Notes: a model not told the origin generated them from the sequence alone. Positions 1-8,695 are shown, numbered from the stretch's first letter. The stretch is DNA of 45,456 nucleotides from Immundisolibacter sp. (GCF_014359565.1 NZ_JACIZD010000019.1:1-45456), one strand, 5' to 3'. Numbers and translations are program-made.

Positions 1-187
1 TGGCGTTTGCGGGCGCGGCACAGCCTCAGTGCGTCCTGAGGGAGCCCAAAACCCGAAATACCCGGCTGAAACGCGTACATTTACCCAATCCACATCCGAA
101 AACGGGCCGTTTTTCCCCCAGCTCGGTCACGCGTTGGCGCCGTCATGTCCACGGCGCCGGTTTCGGTGGATTGATCAGCGATTCCCT
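1..187. repeat. Left copy of 187-bp terminal inverted repeat (probable IS end)
   Basis: These 187 bases are an exact reverse complement of 45270-45456; identity stops abruptly at 187/188. Read toward the interior, the inner edge ends in GATTCCCT directly against cas7 coding sequence, and the cas7 frame runs into the repeat and stops there at 175-177. This is what an insertion into cas7 looks like. One frame is open from base 1 to a TGA at 37-39, which could be the last codons of a transposase, but no transposase can be recognised in so short a piece. The repeat is far longer than usual IS terminal repeats, so both copies probably show the same end of the same element. Confidence 0.8.
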
Positions 188-453
188 TGGCTGATATTGA
201 GCGCCTTAAACGCTTCGACATGCGAGCGACCGAGAACCGCTCGCTCCTTCACGTAAATATCGAAGGGACGTTTGTAGTTATGCGCCAATGCTACGAAATT
301 GCGCACCTTGCGCTTGAGCGCCACATCAGTGACCAGGCCATGGCCGGTTTCGGCATCCAGGCGCGGCAGGTTGCCGGCGTCGGGGTCGCCATTGGGGTTG
401 CCGTCCTTCACGTCGAACAGCAGGACGAAGTCATAGCGGTTGGCAAGGCTCAT
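175..453 (-). pseudogene. cas7: Truncated Cas7 (Csd2), type I-C Cascade backbone
   Basis: The product begins [20 protein letters not shown] and contains [11 protein letters not shown], the N-terminal signature of Csd2/Cas7c, the subunit that polymerises along crRNA in type I-C Cascade. Only about 88 residues of Cas7 remain out of roughly 285-300 usual for the family. The reading frame then crosses into the 187-bp repeat and stops at 175-177. The ATG at 453-451 overlaps the cas8c stop codon (ATGA), the usual translational coupling in this operon. Without a full Cas7 the interference complex cannot form, unless the rest of the gene is restored by excision of the element. The truncation coincides exactly with the repeat border. 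Confidence 0.92.
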
Positions 454-2198
454 GCGGGTTCTCCCTGGGTGGCTTCGGTTTCGTGGTCGCGTTTGGTGAA
501 AAAGGCCTGGCGCTGGTGGTAATAGCCGAGCGCGAAGCGGCCCTGATCGGGCAGATTCAGGTGGCGCGGGAACTCGTCGATGCCGCCCATGATTTCGCCG
601 ATCAGTTTTTCCATCTGGGTCGCGCGCCCGGGATTGAGCTTGCCAAGATGGTGGTTCTTGAGCCGCAGCAGCGTGGTGAACACCGCCACCGGCGTGGCCG
701 AGGCAGCGCCGTAGTAGCGGTCACGGATGGTGGCGTTCAGGTTCGGGCTGGCTTCTTCCTGGATCTTTTCGAGCGTGGCAAACAGCCGACCGAGCCGGTA
801 GGCGGCACTGGGGTTGTCTGGATCGAGCATGGGTGAGAACTCCTCCCGGGGTGGATTCGAAACGCGTTGGCGGCGGGCGTCGCGGTTGAGCCAGGCCTTG
901 ATGGCGGCGGCTCGCGGATAGCTCACCTGCTGCTCGGCGCGGCAGCGCTGCACGGCGGCGTTCAGCAGGCTGGCGGGATAAGGCAGGCCTTCGAGGATGG
1001 CGCGCATCACCTCGCCGCCGAGCCTGGGCGAGATGTTGTCGGCCTTGCCCTGCACCGCGGTGGCGGCCAGCAGGCGAAACAGCGACAGGTGCTCCGGGTC
1101 GCGCGGCGAGCGCACCACGGTAAGGTCGTCGAAGTGCTGTTTGATGCGCCGGGCCAGCTCGATGGCCGGCGCGGTTTCCCAGAGGCGCACGGCGATGCGC
1201 GCAGCGTTCGGCGCCAGGCCCAGCACGTAAAAGCGGGTGTCTTCACCGCCGACGGCAAAGCGCCCGGTCTCGACGGCGCGGTAGAGCGCGCGCAGGGCGT
1301 CGGCACCGCGGTCCGGGTCGTCCTTGGGCGGCTCGCCGAAAAAATCTGGCAAGGCGGCTTCGAGCTCGTGCGGCTCCTCGGCCCAGAACACCGTGGAGGC
1401 ATCACCCACCTGGATGCGTTGGCGCGAGCCCTTGGCCAGCAGGTGGTTGAGCGCGGTGGTGTAGGCAAAGGCGGCGGCCTTGCCGACCGGCGCATTGGCC
1501 CCTTGAGCCTTGCCGTAGGAATTGAAGGCATCGAGGTTGAACGAGACGATGTTCGCGCCCGAACTTTGCGCGCCCCATACGCCCTTGATGGCGGCATGCA
1601 GGCGCTCAGGCGCGGTCTGCTCGCCGCTGACCAGGCAGGTCACTGTGGCTGCGTCACCCGGTTCCTCGCCGGTGAGGGTGGTCACCGCTGGGCGCTGACA
1701 AACCAGTTCCACGTCGCCATGCAGGCGAAAGCTGAGCAGCGGGTTGGTGGTCTTGATCTCCTCCCAGGCCGGGCAGGCGGCGAGCGCGTCGAAGTCGATG
1801 TGATCGAGAAATGCGCGCACGGCGGCGATGCCGGCATCTGCCCGCACCGCCTCTGGCAGCGCGTCGATGCGGGCGCGAAAGGCGGCATGCTGCTCGGCCA
1901 CCCGCTGCGGCTTGCCGCGGGTGTCGATGCCGAGCACGTACTCGGCGGTATCCCAGAGCAGATTGGCAGCTATGTTTGATGCTCTCTTGACCGCTTGCGG
2001 CATCAGAAAACGCTGGGCGACTTTCTTTTTGCCCTCGCCGCTGCGGGTATCCAGGATCTGCACCAGGCGACCGTCACCGTCGATTTCCAGAATGAAGGGA
2101 ATCTCCTTCTCCTCGAAGCCGTAGGCCGGCAGACGGTTGGCTGGGTCCGGGTCGGCCTGCTTGCGCCGGTAGTAGTCGCTGAGCGCCTGCAGAATCAT
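450..2198 (-). CDS. cas8c: Cas8c (Csd1), large subunit of type I-C Cascade
   Basis: The product has 582 residues, the normal length for Csd1/Cas8c. It starts [13 protein letters not shown] and ends with [14 protein letters not shown], close to the typical Csd1 N- and C-termini. Cas8c recognises the PAM and holds the target DNA in type I-C interference; its C-terminal part can also supply the small-subunit (Cas11) function through internal translation. The ATG at 2198-2196 overlaps the cas5 stop by 4 bases, and the stop overlaps the cas7 start in the same way. An in-frame extension upstream of this ATG runs through cas5 and is not coding. No internal break is seen, so this gene looks intact. 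Confidence 0.93.
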   Translation of the reverse strand: MILQALSDYYRRKQADPDPANRLPAYGFEEKEIPFILEIDGDGRLVQILDTRSGEGKKKVAQRFLMPQAVKRASNIAANLLWDTAEYVLGIDTRGKPQRVAEQHAAFRARIDALPEAVRADAGIAAVRAFLDHIDFDALAACPAWEEIKTTNPLLSFRLHGDVELVCQRPAVTTLTGEEPGDAATVTCLVSGEQTAPERLHAAIKGVWGAQSSGANIVSFNLDAFNSYGKAQGANAPVGKAAAFAYTTALNHLLAKGSRQRIQVGDASTVFWAEEPHELEAALPDFFGEPPKDDPDRGADALRALYRAVETGRFAVGGEDTRFYVLGLAPNAARIAVRLWETAPAIELARRIKQHFDDLTVVRSPRDPEHLSLFRLLAATAVQGKADNISPRLGGEVMRAILEGLPYPASLLNAAVQRCRAEQQVSYPRAAAIKAWLNRDARRQRVSNPPREEFSPMLDPDNPSAAYRLGRLFATLEKIQEEASPNLNATIRDRYYGAASATPVAVFTTLLRLKNHHLGKLNPGRATQMEKLIGEIMGGIDEFPRHLNLPDQGRFALGYYHQRQAFFTKRDHETEATQGEPA

Positions 2199-2863
2199 GC
2201 GCGCACCTCCGTGCCATCGAAGTCCGGCACCGTCACCACGCCGCTCGTCATCTGCGCACGGAAAAAGCGCGGCACGGGATCGGCGGGATTGGCGAAGTCG
2301 AGGTCGTGCAGCATGAAGCCCAGATCGCGGGTCTCGGCGATGGGCGGCGGTTCGGCGGTCGGGTCCGTCACCAGCCGGAAGGCCGCCGCAAATTCCCGGC
2401 AGCCCAGATACGGCTGGTTCACGCATTGGCCCCTGCTGGCGCGGCGCTCGAACATCTCGCGGTATTTGGTGAACGTCTCGCCCGGCGGGGCATTGGCTTG
2501 CAAGGCCAATTCGGCGTGCAGGCGATAGGCCACGTCGCGCAGAAACAGCCCGGCGCGTTGCTGACGCTCGTCCTCGATATACAGCCCGAGATGGCCAGTG
2601 CCGGCGCGCATGGCGGTCTCGACGTTGCGCATGGAAACCACGCCGGCGACCTCGTTGCGGCGCAGGTTGATCCAGCGGATGGGCGCCAACACCTCGATGC
2701 GCCGCACCCGCCAGCGGATGGCCGGCTTCCACAGGATGGCCTCGAACACTGCGCGCGCCGCCGACGGCGTGATGAGGTCGTAGCTCACGCGCTCGACCTT
2801 CATCTCGGGCCGGGTGAAGCAGGCGAAATCGCCGCGGACTTCGAGGCAATAGGCTTTGGTCAT
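2195..2863 (-). CDS. cas5: Cas5c (Cas5d), crRNA-processing subunit of type I-C
   Basis: The product has 222 residues and starts MTKAYCLEVRGDFACFTRPE, with SARAVFEAILWKP-type sequence (here AARAVFEAILWKPAIRW) typical of Cas5d. In type I-C systems, which lack Cas6, this protein cuts the precursor crRNA and stays bound to the 5' handle. The ATG at 2863-2861 is preceded by a good ribosome binding site (AAGGAG about 7 bases upstream), which decides the start against the long upstream-open frame. The gene lies 11 bases after cas3 and overlaps cas8c by 4 bases, so cas3-cas5-cas8c-cas7 form one operon. Confidence 0.93.
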   Translation of the reverse strand: MTKAYCLEVRGDFACFTRPEMKVERVSYDLITPSAARAVFEAILWKPAIRWRVRRIEVLAPIRWINLRRNEVAGVVSMRNVETAMRAGTGHLGLYIEDERQQRAGLFLRDVAYRLHAELALQANAPPGETFTKYREMFERRASRGQCVNQPYLGCREFAAAFRLVTDPTAEPPPIAETRDLGFMLHDLDFANPADPVPRFFRAQMTSGVVTVPDFDGTEVRA

Positions 2864-2874
2864 GAAATGCTCCT

Positions 2875-5169
2875 TCAAACCATCAGCGGCCGGCTCGGAA
2901 TGCCGCCGCCGTCCACACTCAGCCCCAACACCGGGTGGTAAAGCACGTCGCCCACCTGCACGAACAAGCCCGGCAATAACTCCTCGATATCCCCCTGCGC
3001 CAGCAGGCGCCGGGTGTCGCGCTGGGGGATGGTCACGGTGTAGCGCTGCAGGGCGCGCATCAGCCAGCGCCGGGTGCCGTCGCGGCGCAGTTGCGCAAGG
3101 TGCTGATCGACGCTGGCGTCCTGCCCCGCGGGGCCGCGGTAGCGCACGATGACGCTGGCCTGGTCGGCGTCGTCGATCAGGCGAAAACGCTCGGCGGCAG
3201 TGCGAAAGTTCACCGCTAGCGGCGGCTCGCGTTGGACGGTGAGCAGCTTGTCGATGCCGTGCTTGTCCAGATCGCACTGGTAATAGAGCTGGCGGAAGTA
3301 GCGCTCGAACAGCGCGCGGTCGAGCGGGTCGCCGGCATGCCCGTGCAGCACGCTGCGGCAGGCGCCCTCGCCCTTGGCGAGCAGGCCCGGCGGCGCGCCC
3401 TCGGGCGGCACGAACACCACCACTTCACCCAGGCCGTCCAAGCGGCCTTCGCGGTTGCAGCGCCCGGCGGCCTGGGCGATGGAGTCGAGCCCGGCCAACG
3501 CCCGGTAGACCACCGGGAAGTCAAGATCGACACCGGCCTCGACCAGCTGGGTGCTGACCACGCGTGTCGGCACACCGGCTGCGAGGCGCGCCTTGATGGC
3601 GTCGATGACATCGGCCCGGTGCGCGCCGCACATCAGCGCCGACAGGTGCAGGGTGCCCTTGGGCAGCAATGCGTGCAGTGCTGCGGCATGGCGGCGGGTG
3701 TTGACGATGGCCAGCACGCTGGGCTGCGCCGCAAGCTCGGCGGCAAGGTCTTCCCAGGCGGTGCGCGCCTGCCAATCGGCCGGCAGGCGCACGCGCACAC
3801 GCCGCAGGTCCCGGTACAGCTCGTCCGGTGTTTGGACGTGCGGGCCGCCCTGCATCAGCTCGCGCACGTCATCGAGCCCGGCGATGTTTTTCTGCGGGTC
3901 GAAATACTCCTGGCGCGCCAGCGCCGGCTGGGTGGCGGTGCTCAGCACCACCGTCACGCCATAGTGGCGGGTGAGCAGGTTCAGCGCGCCCAGGATCGGT
4001 TTCAGGAATTCGGGCGGCAGCAGCTGCGCCTCGTCCAGCACCACCACGCTGCCGACGATGTTGTGCAGCTTGCGGCAGCGGCTGGTACGCGCGGCGAACA
4101 GCGACTCGAAAAACTGCACACTGGTGGTGACGACGATGGGCGCGTCCCAGTTCTCGCAGGCGAGGCGGCTGCGCAGGCGCTCGCGGCCGGGGTCGGATTC
4201 GGCGTTGCTGTGGTGCTCGATGACCGCTTCGCCGAAGATGCCGCGCAGCACATCCGCCGTTTGCTCGATGATGCTGGTGTAGGGGATCACATAGATGATC
4301 CGCCGTTGGCCGTGTGCGAGTGCGTGGTCGAGCGCGAAGGCCATCGAGGCCAGCGTCTTGCCGCCGCCGGTGGGCACGGTGAGCGAGAAGATGCCGGGCG
4401 CGTCACTGGCCTTGGCGCGGCACTGGGCGAGGATGCGCGCGCGCAGGCGGTTGACCGGCGTGTCTGGCGCCTGCGCTGCGAGCGTGCCCATGTGGGCGTC
4501 GAGCGCCGCGCGTAGCGTTGCGAGTTCCGGCCAGGCGCCGCGGGCGCTGGCCTTGCCTTCATCCATGAAGGCTTCGGTGTCCAGAAAATCGGCATCGACC
4601 AGCGCCGAGAACAGCATCCGCAGCCACAACGCGAAGCCTGCCGAGCCGCCGGGCAGGTTGCGCAGCTCCGGCGCGAAATCGCCGTGGTCGAGGATCTCCG
4701 GCGGCGCCGCGGCCAAGGCTTCCTGCAACTCGGCGCGGCTCGCCTCGGCGTCGAGGCGCGCTTGTAGGCTGCTGAGGTCCGAGTGCCAGTCGTAGAGCCC
4801 GGCGTGGTGGCCGGCAATCAGATACGCCAACACCCGGCCGGCGATGCCGAAGCGCTCGCAGGCCAGCAACGCGCCAGCGGTGGAGTGGCTGACTCGGCCG
4901 GCGCCGCCTTCGATGTGCGCGTTCTCCGCGTCGGCGGCACTCGCCGCGCGCAGGTAGCGCTGAAAACCCGGCCGGTATTTGCCGAGGTCGTGCCACAGAC
5001 CGGCCAGGTGCGCCCAGGCCTGGCCACCGAAAGGCGCGGCGTGGCCCGCGGCCAGCCGCGCGACCTCCTGCAGGTGCTCGACGAGTGAGTGCAGTCGAAG
5101 ATCGCTTTCCCCAATCGCGGTGTGGGCCAGTGCACCTGCCGCTGTAGCGTTGTCTGTTGCGCTGGTCAT
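2875..5169 (-). CDS. cas3: Cas3 helicase-nuclease, type I-C
   Basis: The product has 764 residues with an N-terminal HD nuclease domain (HLAGLWHDLGKYRPGF near residue 55) and a superfamily 2 helicase. Visible helicase motifs are Walker A (VPTGGGKTLASMAF), a DEAQ box (VVLDEAQLLPPE), STATQPAL, and the motif VI region AQAAGRCNREGR. Cas3 is recruited by Cascade to unwind and degrade the target DNA. I chose the ATG at 5169-5167 because GGAG lies 7 bases upstream; a GTG at 5178 has no usable Shine-Dalgarno spacing. It is the first gene of the operon, in the standard I-C order. The adaptation genes cas4, cas1 and cas2 and the CRISPR array are not in the window; they would lie beyond the disrupted cas7. 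Confidence 0.95.
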   Translation of the reverse strand: MTSATDNATAAGALAHTAIGESDLRLHSLVEHLQEVARLAAGHAAPFGGQAWAHLAGLWHDLGKYRPGFQRYLRAASAADAENAHIEGGAGRVSHSTAGALLACERFGIAGRVLAYLIAGHHAGLYDWHSDLSSLQARLDAEASRAELQEALAAAPPEILDHGDFAPELRNLPGGSAGFALWLRMLFSALVDADFLDTEAFMDEGKASARGAWPELATLRAALDAHMGTLAAQAPDTPVNRLRARILAQCRAKASDAPGIFSLTVPTGGGKTLASMAFALDHALAHGQRRIIYVIPYTSIIEQTADVLRGIFGEAVIEHHSNAESDPGRERLRSRLACENWDAPIVVTTSVQFFESLFAARTSRCRKLHNIVGSVVVLDEAQLLPPEFLKPILGALNLLTRHYGVTVVLSTATQPALARQEYFDPQKNIAGLDDVRELMQGGPHVQTPDELYRDLRRVRVRLPADWQARTAWEDLAAELAAQPSVLAIVNTRRHAAALHALLPKGTLHLSALMCGAHRADVIDAIKARLAAGVPTRVVSTQLVEAGVDLDFPVVYRALAGLDSIAQAAGRCNREGRLDGLGEVVVFVPPEGAPPGLLAKGEGACRSVLHGHAGDPLDRALFERYFRQLYYQCDLDKHGIDKLLTVQREPPLAVNFRTAAERFRLIDDADQASVIVRYRGPAGQDASVDQHLAQLRRDGTRRWLMRALQRYTVTIPQRDTRRLLAQGDIEELLPGLFVQVGDVLYHPVLGLSVDGGGIPSRPLMV

Positions 5170-5232
5170 GGCTGCCACTCCAACACGCGCTTCCCCCGTT
5201 TAGGGGTGGATGGCTGCCTATGGTGAACCTCT

Positions 5233-5255
5233 ACAGTCTTGTTTCCTGAGACTGT
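5233..5255. repeat. Inverted repeat upstream of cas3
   Basis: Seven-base arms ACAGTCT and AGACTGT are separated by 9 bases and lie about 65-85 bases upstream of the cas3 start. It could be an operator for the cas operon or a weak hairpin in its leader. Only the symmetry is visible; no bound factor can be named. Confidence 0.35.
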
Positions 5256-5429
5256 GAGCCGGTGTGGAGAAATTTTTTCTGCGCTGTAGTGGCGTAGGGA
5301 GCATAACGTCAGGGCCTGCGCTTCGGCAGCGTGCGGACCGAGCGGTGGGGCAGGGCGGGTCACCACCGTCGGCTTCGGCAGCCGGCGTCGTTGCGGTGCC
5401 GTGAATCGGGCCGGCCAGGCCGTCTTCGG

Positions 5430-5630
5430 TCAGGCCGCCTGTTTTTCCAGTATCAGCGTGAACCCTGTGCGCGAGCGCTGGCGGCCTGGCGCCACCCGAT
5501 AGCTGGTCAGCACTGCGGGGTTGTAAGGCGTCACGTGGGCCAGCTCGAAGCGGAGTGAGGTGGACAGCATGGGTGCGCTGATGGCCAGCATGCCGGCGCC
5601 TGCCGGCTTGTGTTGGTGCGACGTCAGTGG
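5430..5630 (-). pseudogene. Possible 3' remnant of an unrecognised gene
   Basis: A minus-strand frame is open from just after a TAG at 5633-5631 to a TGA at 5432-5430 (66 codons). Its codons follow the GC3-rich pattern of neighbouring genes, and the peptide looks protein-like, for example LRFELAHVTPYNPAVLTSYR followed by VAPGRQRSRTGFTLILEKQ. The only ATG with useful length is at 5591-5589 and has no clear ribosome binding site. It reads like the C-terminal end of an enzyme whose 5' part has been lost, but I do not recognise the family. A chance open frame is also possible. Confidence 0.35.
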
Positions 5631-5815
5631 CTACACCGGCTTCGCCTGCATCGGCAGGTTCGATACTTGATCGCCAAGGCGACAGCGAGGCTTGCCACGG
5701 CGTGCGGATTCGCATGCGCGGGAATCCAGGCCGCCACTGCGGGGGGCGTATCTTGTCGCCGCCATCGCGTTGCATGACACTGCAGAAACGTCAAACCAAA
5801 CATGAGGAGAACAGT

Positions 5816-6610
5816 GTGGATTTGGGCTATTCGGGGATGAGCGTGGTTGTGACCGGTGCGGCGTCCAACATCGGCCGGGCGATTGCGCTGGGTTTTGCGG
5901 CCGAAGGCGCGCGGGTGACCATCGGTGACATCGATGCCGAGCAGGCCGGTCGCGTGGCCGGCGAGGCGCGGGCGCTGGGCGGGCAGGCGCAGGCGGTGAC
6001 GACCGACGTGACCGATCTTGCACAGGTGCAGGGCCTGTTCGCGGCCGCCGAGACGGCGCACGGGCCGGTGAAGGTGCTGGTGAATGCGGTCGGTTGGGAC
6101 CAGCTGATGTACTTCACCGAAACCACGCCGCAGTTCTGGGACAAGATCATTCGCATCAACTACGTGGGGGTGCTGAACTGCACCAAGACGGCGCTCGACG
6201 GCATGCTCAAATCCGGCGGTGGGTCGATCGTATCGATCAGTTCCGATGCCAGCCGTCAGGGCGAGGCGCGCGAGGCGGTTTATGGTGGCGTCAAGGCGGC
6301 CATCAACAGCTTCATGAAGAGCATCGCGCGCGAGAATGGCCGCTTTGGCGTGCGCTGCAACGTGGTCTGTCCGGGCGTCACCATCCCGGACGAGCAGAGC
6401 GAAGTCGGCGCAAACAGCATGTGGGCCAACAAGGGCGCCATGTTCACCGATGAACAACTGGAAAAAGTGGCCAAGGCCTTGCCGCTGAAGAAAATCGGCA
6501 AGCCGCGGGACATCGCCAACGCGGTATTGTTTCTGGGTTCGGACCGGGTGGCCGGACACATCACCGGTCAGGTGCTGTCGGTCAGCGGCGGCTATTCGAT
6601 GGCCGGTTGA
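5816..6610 (+). CDS. Short-chain dehydrogenase/reductase (SDR)
   Basis: The product has 264 residues with the classical SDR layout: the cofactor motif TGAASNIG near residue 14, NAVG in place of NNAG, the catalytic serine in SIVSISSD, and the active-site pair in YGGVKAA (YxxxK). The end, GQVLSVSGGYSMAG, is typical. It probably oxidises a hydroxyl group or reduces a keto group on an acyl-CoA or alicyclic compound with NAD(P); BadH-like hydroxyacyl-CoA dehydrogenases are similar in style, but the substrate cannot be read from sequence. The start is the GTG at 5816, which has AGGAG six bases upstream; the longer open frame upstream is not supported. It leads a five-gene plus-strand run with usp, gst, a second SDR and an amidohydrolase. 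Confidence 0.88.
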   Translation: MDLGYSGMSVVVTGAASNIGRAIALGFAAEGARVTIGDIDAEQAGRVAGEARALGGQAQAVTTDVTDLAQVQGLFAAAETAHGPVKVLVNAVGWDQLMYFTETTPQFWDKIIRINYVGVLNCTKTALDGMLKSGGGSIVSISSDASRQGEAREAVYGGVKAAINSFMKSIARENGRFGVRCNVVCPGVTIPDEQSEVGANSMWANKGAMFTDEQLEKVAKALPLKKIGKPRDIANAVLFLGSDRVAGHITGQVLSVSGGYSMAG

Positions 6611-6639
6611 CGGTTCAGACTCAACACGAGGACGCGTTC

Positions 6640-7083
6640 ATGCACAAATCTCTGGCTCCGCAAACGATCATGGTGCCGCTGACCACGGATCGGCCGGCAC
6701 GGCTGGCCCTGCGCGCGGCCGCCCAGATGACCCGCGAACTGGGCAGCCGGCTGATCCTGGCCTATGTGTCGCCGGAACCGGGCCAGATGGGCCAGGTCGG
6801 CTTTCGTGTGGAGAGCCTGGACCAGATTCGGGATCGGCTGGAAGGCGCGCTCGGCGCCATCATCCAGGAAGAAATCGGCGACCTGCCGCACCAGGCGGTG
6901 GCGCGGGTGGACGAGCCGGCCGAGGGAATCGTCGCCCTGGCGCGTGAGCACGGTGTGGACCTGATCGTGCTCGAAACTCGGCCGCGCTCGCTGCTGGAGC
7001 GGGTATTCAACCCGTCGGTATCGGCCAAGGTGGTGCATCACGCGCCCTGCGCGGTGCTGGTGTTACCGTCGCCGACGGCATGA
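6640..7083 (+). CDS. UspA-family universal stress protein
   Basis: The product has 147 residues, the size of a single Usp domain, from MHKSLAPQTIMVPLTTDRPA to the terminal VVHHAPCAVLVLPSPTA. The last segment (HAPC-VLVLP) is the C-terminal strand typical of the family. The usual ATP-binding pattern G-x2-G-x9-G-(S/T) is not present; the corresponding stretch reads LETRPRSLLERVFNPSVSAK. It may therefore belong to a non-nucleotide-binding subgroup. The ATG at 6640 follows a GAGG motif; a TTG overlapping the SDR stop is less likely. The stop codon overlaps the gst start (ATGA), showing translational coupling. Its role in the catabolic block is unknown. Confidence 0.82.
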   Translation: MHKSLAPQTIMVPLTTDRPARLALRAAAQMTRELGSRLILAYVSPEPGQMGQVGFRVESLDQIRDRLEGALGAIIQEEIGDLPHQAVARVDEPAEGIVALAREHGVDLIVLETRPRSLLERVFNPSVSAKVVHHAPCAVLVLPSPTA

Positions 7084-7691
7084 GGATTTACGAAGACCGC
7101 GTAGCCCCGAACCCGCGCCGCGTGCGGGTGTTCCTGGCCGAGAAGGGCATCACGGATGTCGAATTCGTCGCCGTCAGCATCGGCGAGGGCGGCATCCTGA
7201 CGCCGGAGTTCCTGCGCCGCAATCCGCTGGCCCAGGTGCCGGTTCTGGAACTGGACTACGGCAGTTACCTGACGGAATCGGTCGCAATCTGTCGTTACTT
7301 TGAGTACTTGCAGCCGAAACCTGCGCTTTTTGGAGAGCCTGGCCTCGACATGGCGCGGGTGGAGATGTGGAACCGGCGCATGGAGTTCGAGCTGTTCTGG
7401 CCGATTGCCAACGTGTTCCGGCATATCCATCCGTTCTTCAAGGGCAAGCACCCGCAGTTGCCGGAGTACGGTGAGGTATGCCGGGCGCATGCGCTCAAGC
7501 GCCTGGACTGGCTGGATGGCGAACTGGCCGACGGGCGGCCGTTCATCGCCGGTGACGTGTACACCATCGCCGACATCACGGCCCTGTGCGGCATCGATTT
7601 TGGCCGCGTCAGCGGCATCCGCATCGGCGAGCGGCCGCACCTGGCGCGCTGGCACGCCGCTGTTTCTGCCCGGCCCAGCGCGCAGGCCTGA
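7080..7691 (+). CDS. Glutathione S-transferase family protein
   Basis: The product has 203 residues. The N-terminal thioredoxin-like domain is clear: APNPRRVRVFLAEKGI, then NPLAQVPVLEL with the cis-proline that holds the glutathione backbone, and LTESVAICRYFE with the glutamate-serine pair that binds the gamma-glutamyl group. The C-terminal helical domain includes RPFIAGDVYTIADITALCGIDF, the N-capping box region. Such enzymes conjugate or reduce electrophilic substrates with glutathione, and in degradative clusters often act on epoxides, haloorganics or ring-cleavage products. The ATG overlaps the usp stop by 4 bases. The substrate is not deducible. Confidence 0.88.
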   Translation: MRIYEDRVAPNPRRVRVFLAEKGITDVEFVAVSIGEGGILTPEFLRRNPLAQVPVLELDYGSYLTESVAICRYFEYLQPKPALFGEPGLDMARVEMWNRRMEFELFWPIANVFRHIHPFFKGKHPQLPEYGEVCRAHALKRLDWLDGELADGRPFIAGDVYTIADITALCGIDFGRVSGIRIGERPHLARWHAAVSARPSAQA

Positions 7692-7796
7692 ACCGGTCTT
7701 GACGCCGACGGCCCTCTTTCGCGCATAAAATAACTGAACGACCGTGTACTTCTGACGTGGCCAAGGATGGCCTGGCTCACGCGCGAGGAGACCTCG

Positions 7797-8666
7797 GTGT
7801 TCGACGACCTGTCCATGCGCACGTCCTTCGGCCTGGACGATGACGCGCTGCGGACCCGCCCGACCGTGTTCCGCGACGATCTTTTTGCCGGTCAGACCGT
7901 ACTGGTCACCGGTGGTGGCAGCGGTATCGGCAAGGCGATTGCCGTGCTGTTCGCGCGGCTGGGCGCGTCGCTGATGATCTGCGGCCGACGCCCGGAGCCG
8001 CTGCAGGAAACACTCGCTCTGCTGCGTGACCTGGGCGCCGATGCCGACGCGCAGGCCATGACCATCCGCGACCCGGACCAGGTGCAGGCGCTGATCGACC
8101 ACACCTGGCAGCGCTTCGGTCGGCTCGATGTCCTGATCAACAACGCCGGTGGGCAGTTTGCGCAGCCGGCGCTGGACCTGAGCCCGCGCGGCTGGAACGC
8201 GGTCGTGGATACCAACCTGAACGGCACCTGGTACGTGACGCAGGCCGCCGCACGCGCCTGGCGCGAGCACGCGCATCCGGGCAACGTGGTCAGCATCGTG
8301 CTCGACAACTTCCGCGGCATGCCGTCGATCGCGCATTCCAGCGCCGCCCGTGCGGCGGTGATGAACCTGGCGCGCACGCTGGCGGTGGAGTGGGCGCCGC
8401 ACCGCATCCGCATCAACTGCGTGGCGCCTGGCGCCATCGAGAGCAGCGGCTTTGCGCAGTACCCGGCCGGGCAACTGAACCAGTTCTACAACGCCAATCC
8501 GATGCGGGCGCTGGGCGACGTGTACGACGTGGCCGAGGCCTGCGCGTACCTGGCAAGCCCGGCAGCCAAGTTCGTGACCGGCGAGACGCTGGTGGTGGAC
8601 GGCGGCGGGCAGCTGTGGGGCGAGACCTGGCTGACGCAGCGCCCGGACCATTTCAAGAGTTTTTGA
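7797..8666 (+). CDS. SDR oxidoreductase, enoyl-CoA reductase-like subgroup
   Basis: The product has 289 residues with a 40-residue N-terminal extension before the cofactor motif TGGGSGIG; NNAG and the C-terminal ETLVVDGGGQLWG are also present. The position of the catalytic YxxxK is occupied by HSSAARAAVMNLARTLAVEW. The HS-x-AAR-type pattern is shared with peroxisomal trans-2-enoyl-CoA reductase and 2,4-dienoyl-CoA reductase-like SDRs, which do not use the canonical tyrosine-lysine pair. An acyl-CoA or steroid side-chain substrate is therefore plausible but inferred. I chose the GTG at 7797 because AGGAG lies about 7 bases upstream; an ATG at 7767 has no such site. The gene is 29 bases before the amidohydrolase gene. 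Confidence 0.82.
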   Translation: MFDDLSMRTSFGLDDDALRTRPTVFRDDLFAGQTVLVTGGGSGIGKAIAVLFARLGASLMICGRRPEPLQETLALLRDLGADADAQAMTIRDPDQVQALIDHTWQRFGRLDVLINNAGGQFAQPALDLSPRGWNAVVDTNLNGTWYVTQAAARAWREHAHPGNVVSIVLDNFRGMPSIAHSSAARAAVMNLARTLAVEWAPHRIRINCVAPGAIESSGFAQYPAGQLNQFYNANPMRALGDVYDVAEACAYLASPAAKFVTGETLVVDGGGQLWGETWLTQRPDHFKSF

Positions 8667-8695
8667 AAACAATCAGTTAGAGGATAAATCGAATC

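Larger units (their letters stand above)
5170..5815. other. 646-bp intergenic region between cas3 and the SDR gene
   Basis: This gap is divergent between cas3 (minus) and the SDR gene (plus). It holds an inverted repeat at 5233-5255 (ACAGTCT and AGACTGT arms around 9 bases) in the cas3 leader, and a coding-like but startless minus-strand segment at 5430-5630 listed separately. No CRISPR repeats, tRNA or convincing promoter hexamers were seen. Confidence 0.6.

Noticed and set aside
29-256. Open frame crossing the left repeat into cas7
   Set aside because: It runs across the repeat border into antisense cas7, so it cannot be an original gene; it would be a chance fusion.
271-288. Near-identical 18-mer shared with 44120-44137 (TTTGTAGTTATGC then CCAA, one mismatch)
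   Set aside because: One such match is within chance expectation for a window of this size when both strands and one mismatch are allowed. The left copy is inside cas7 coding sequence with a normal protein reading.
5170-5815. CRISPR array or leader next to cas3
   Set aside because: No repeated 30-37 base units are present. In type I-C the array normally follows cas2, beyond the truncated cas7.
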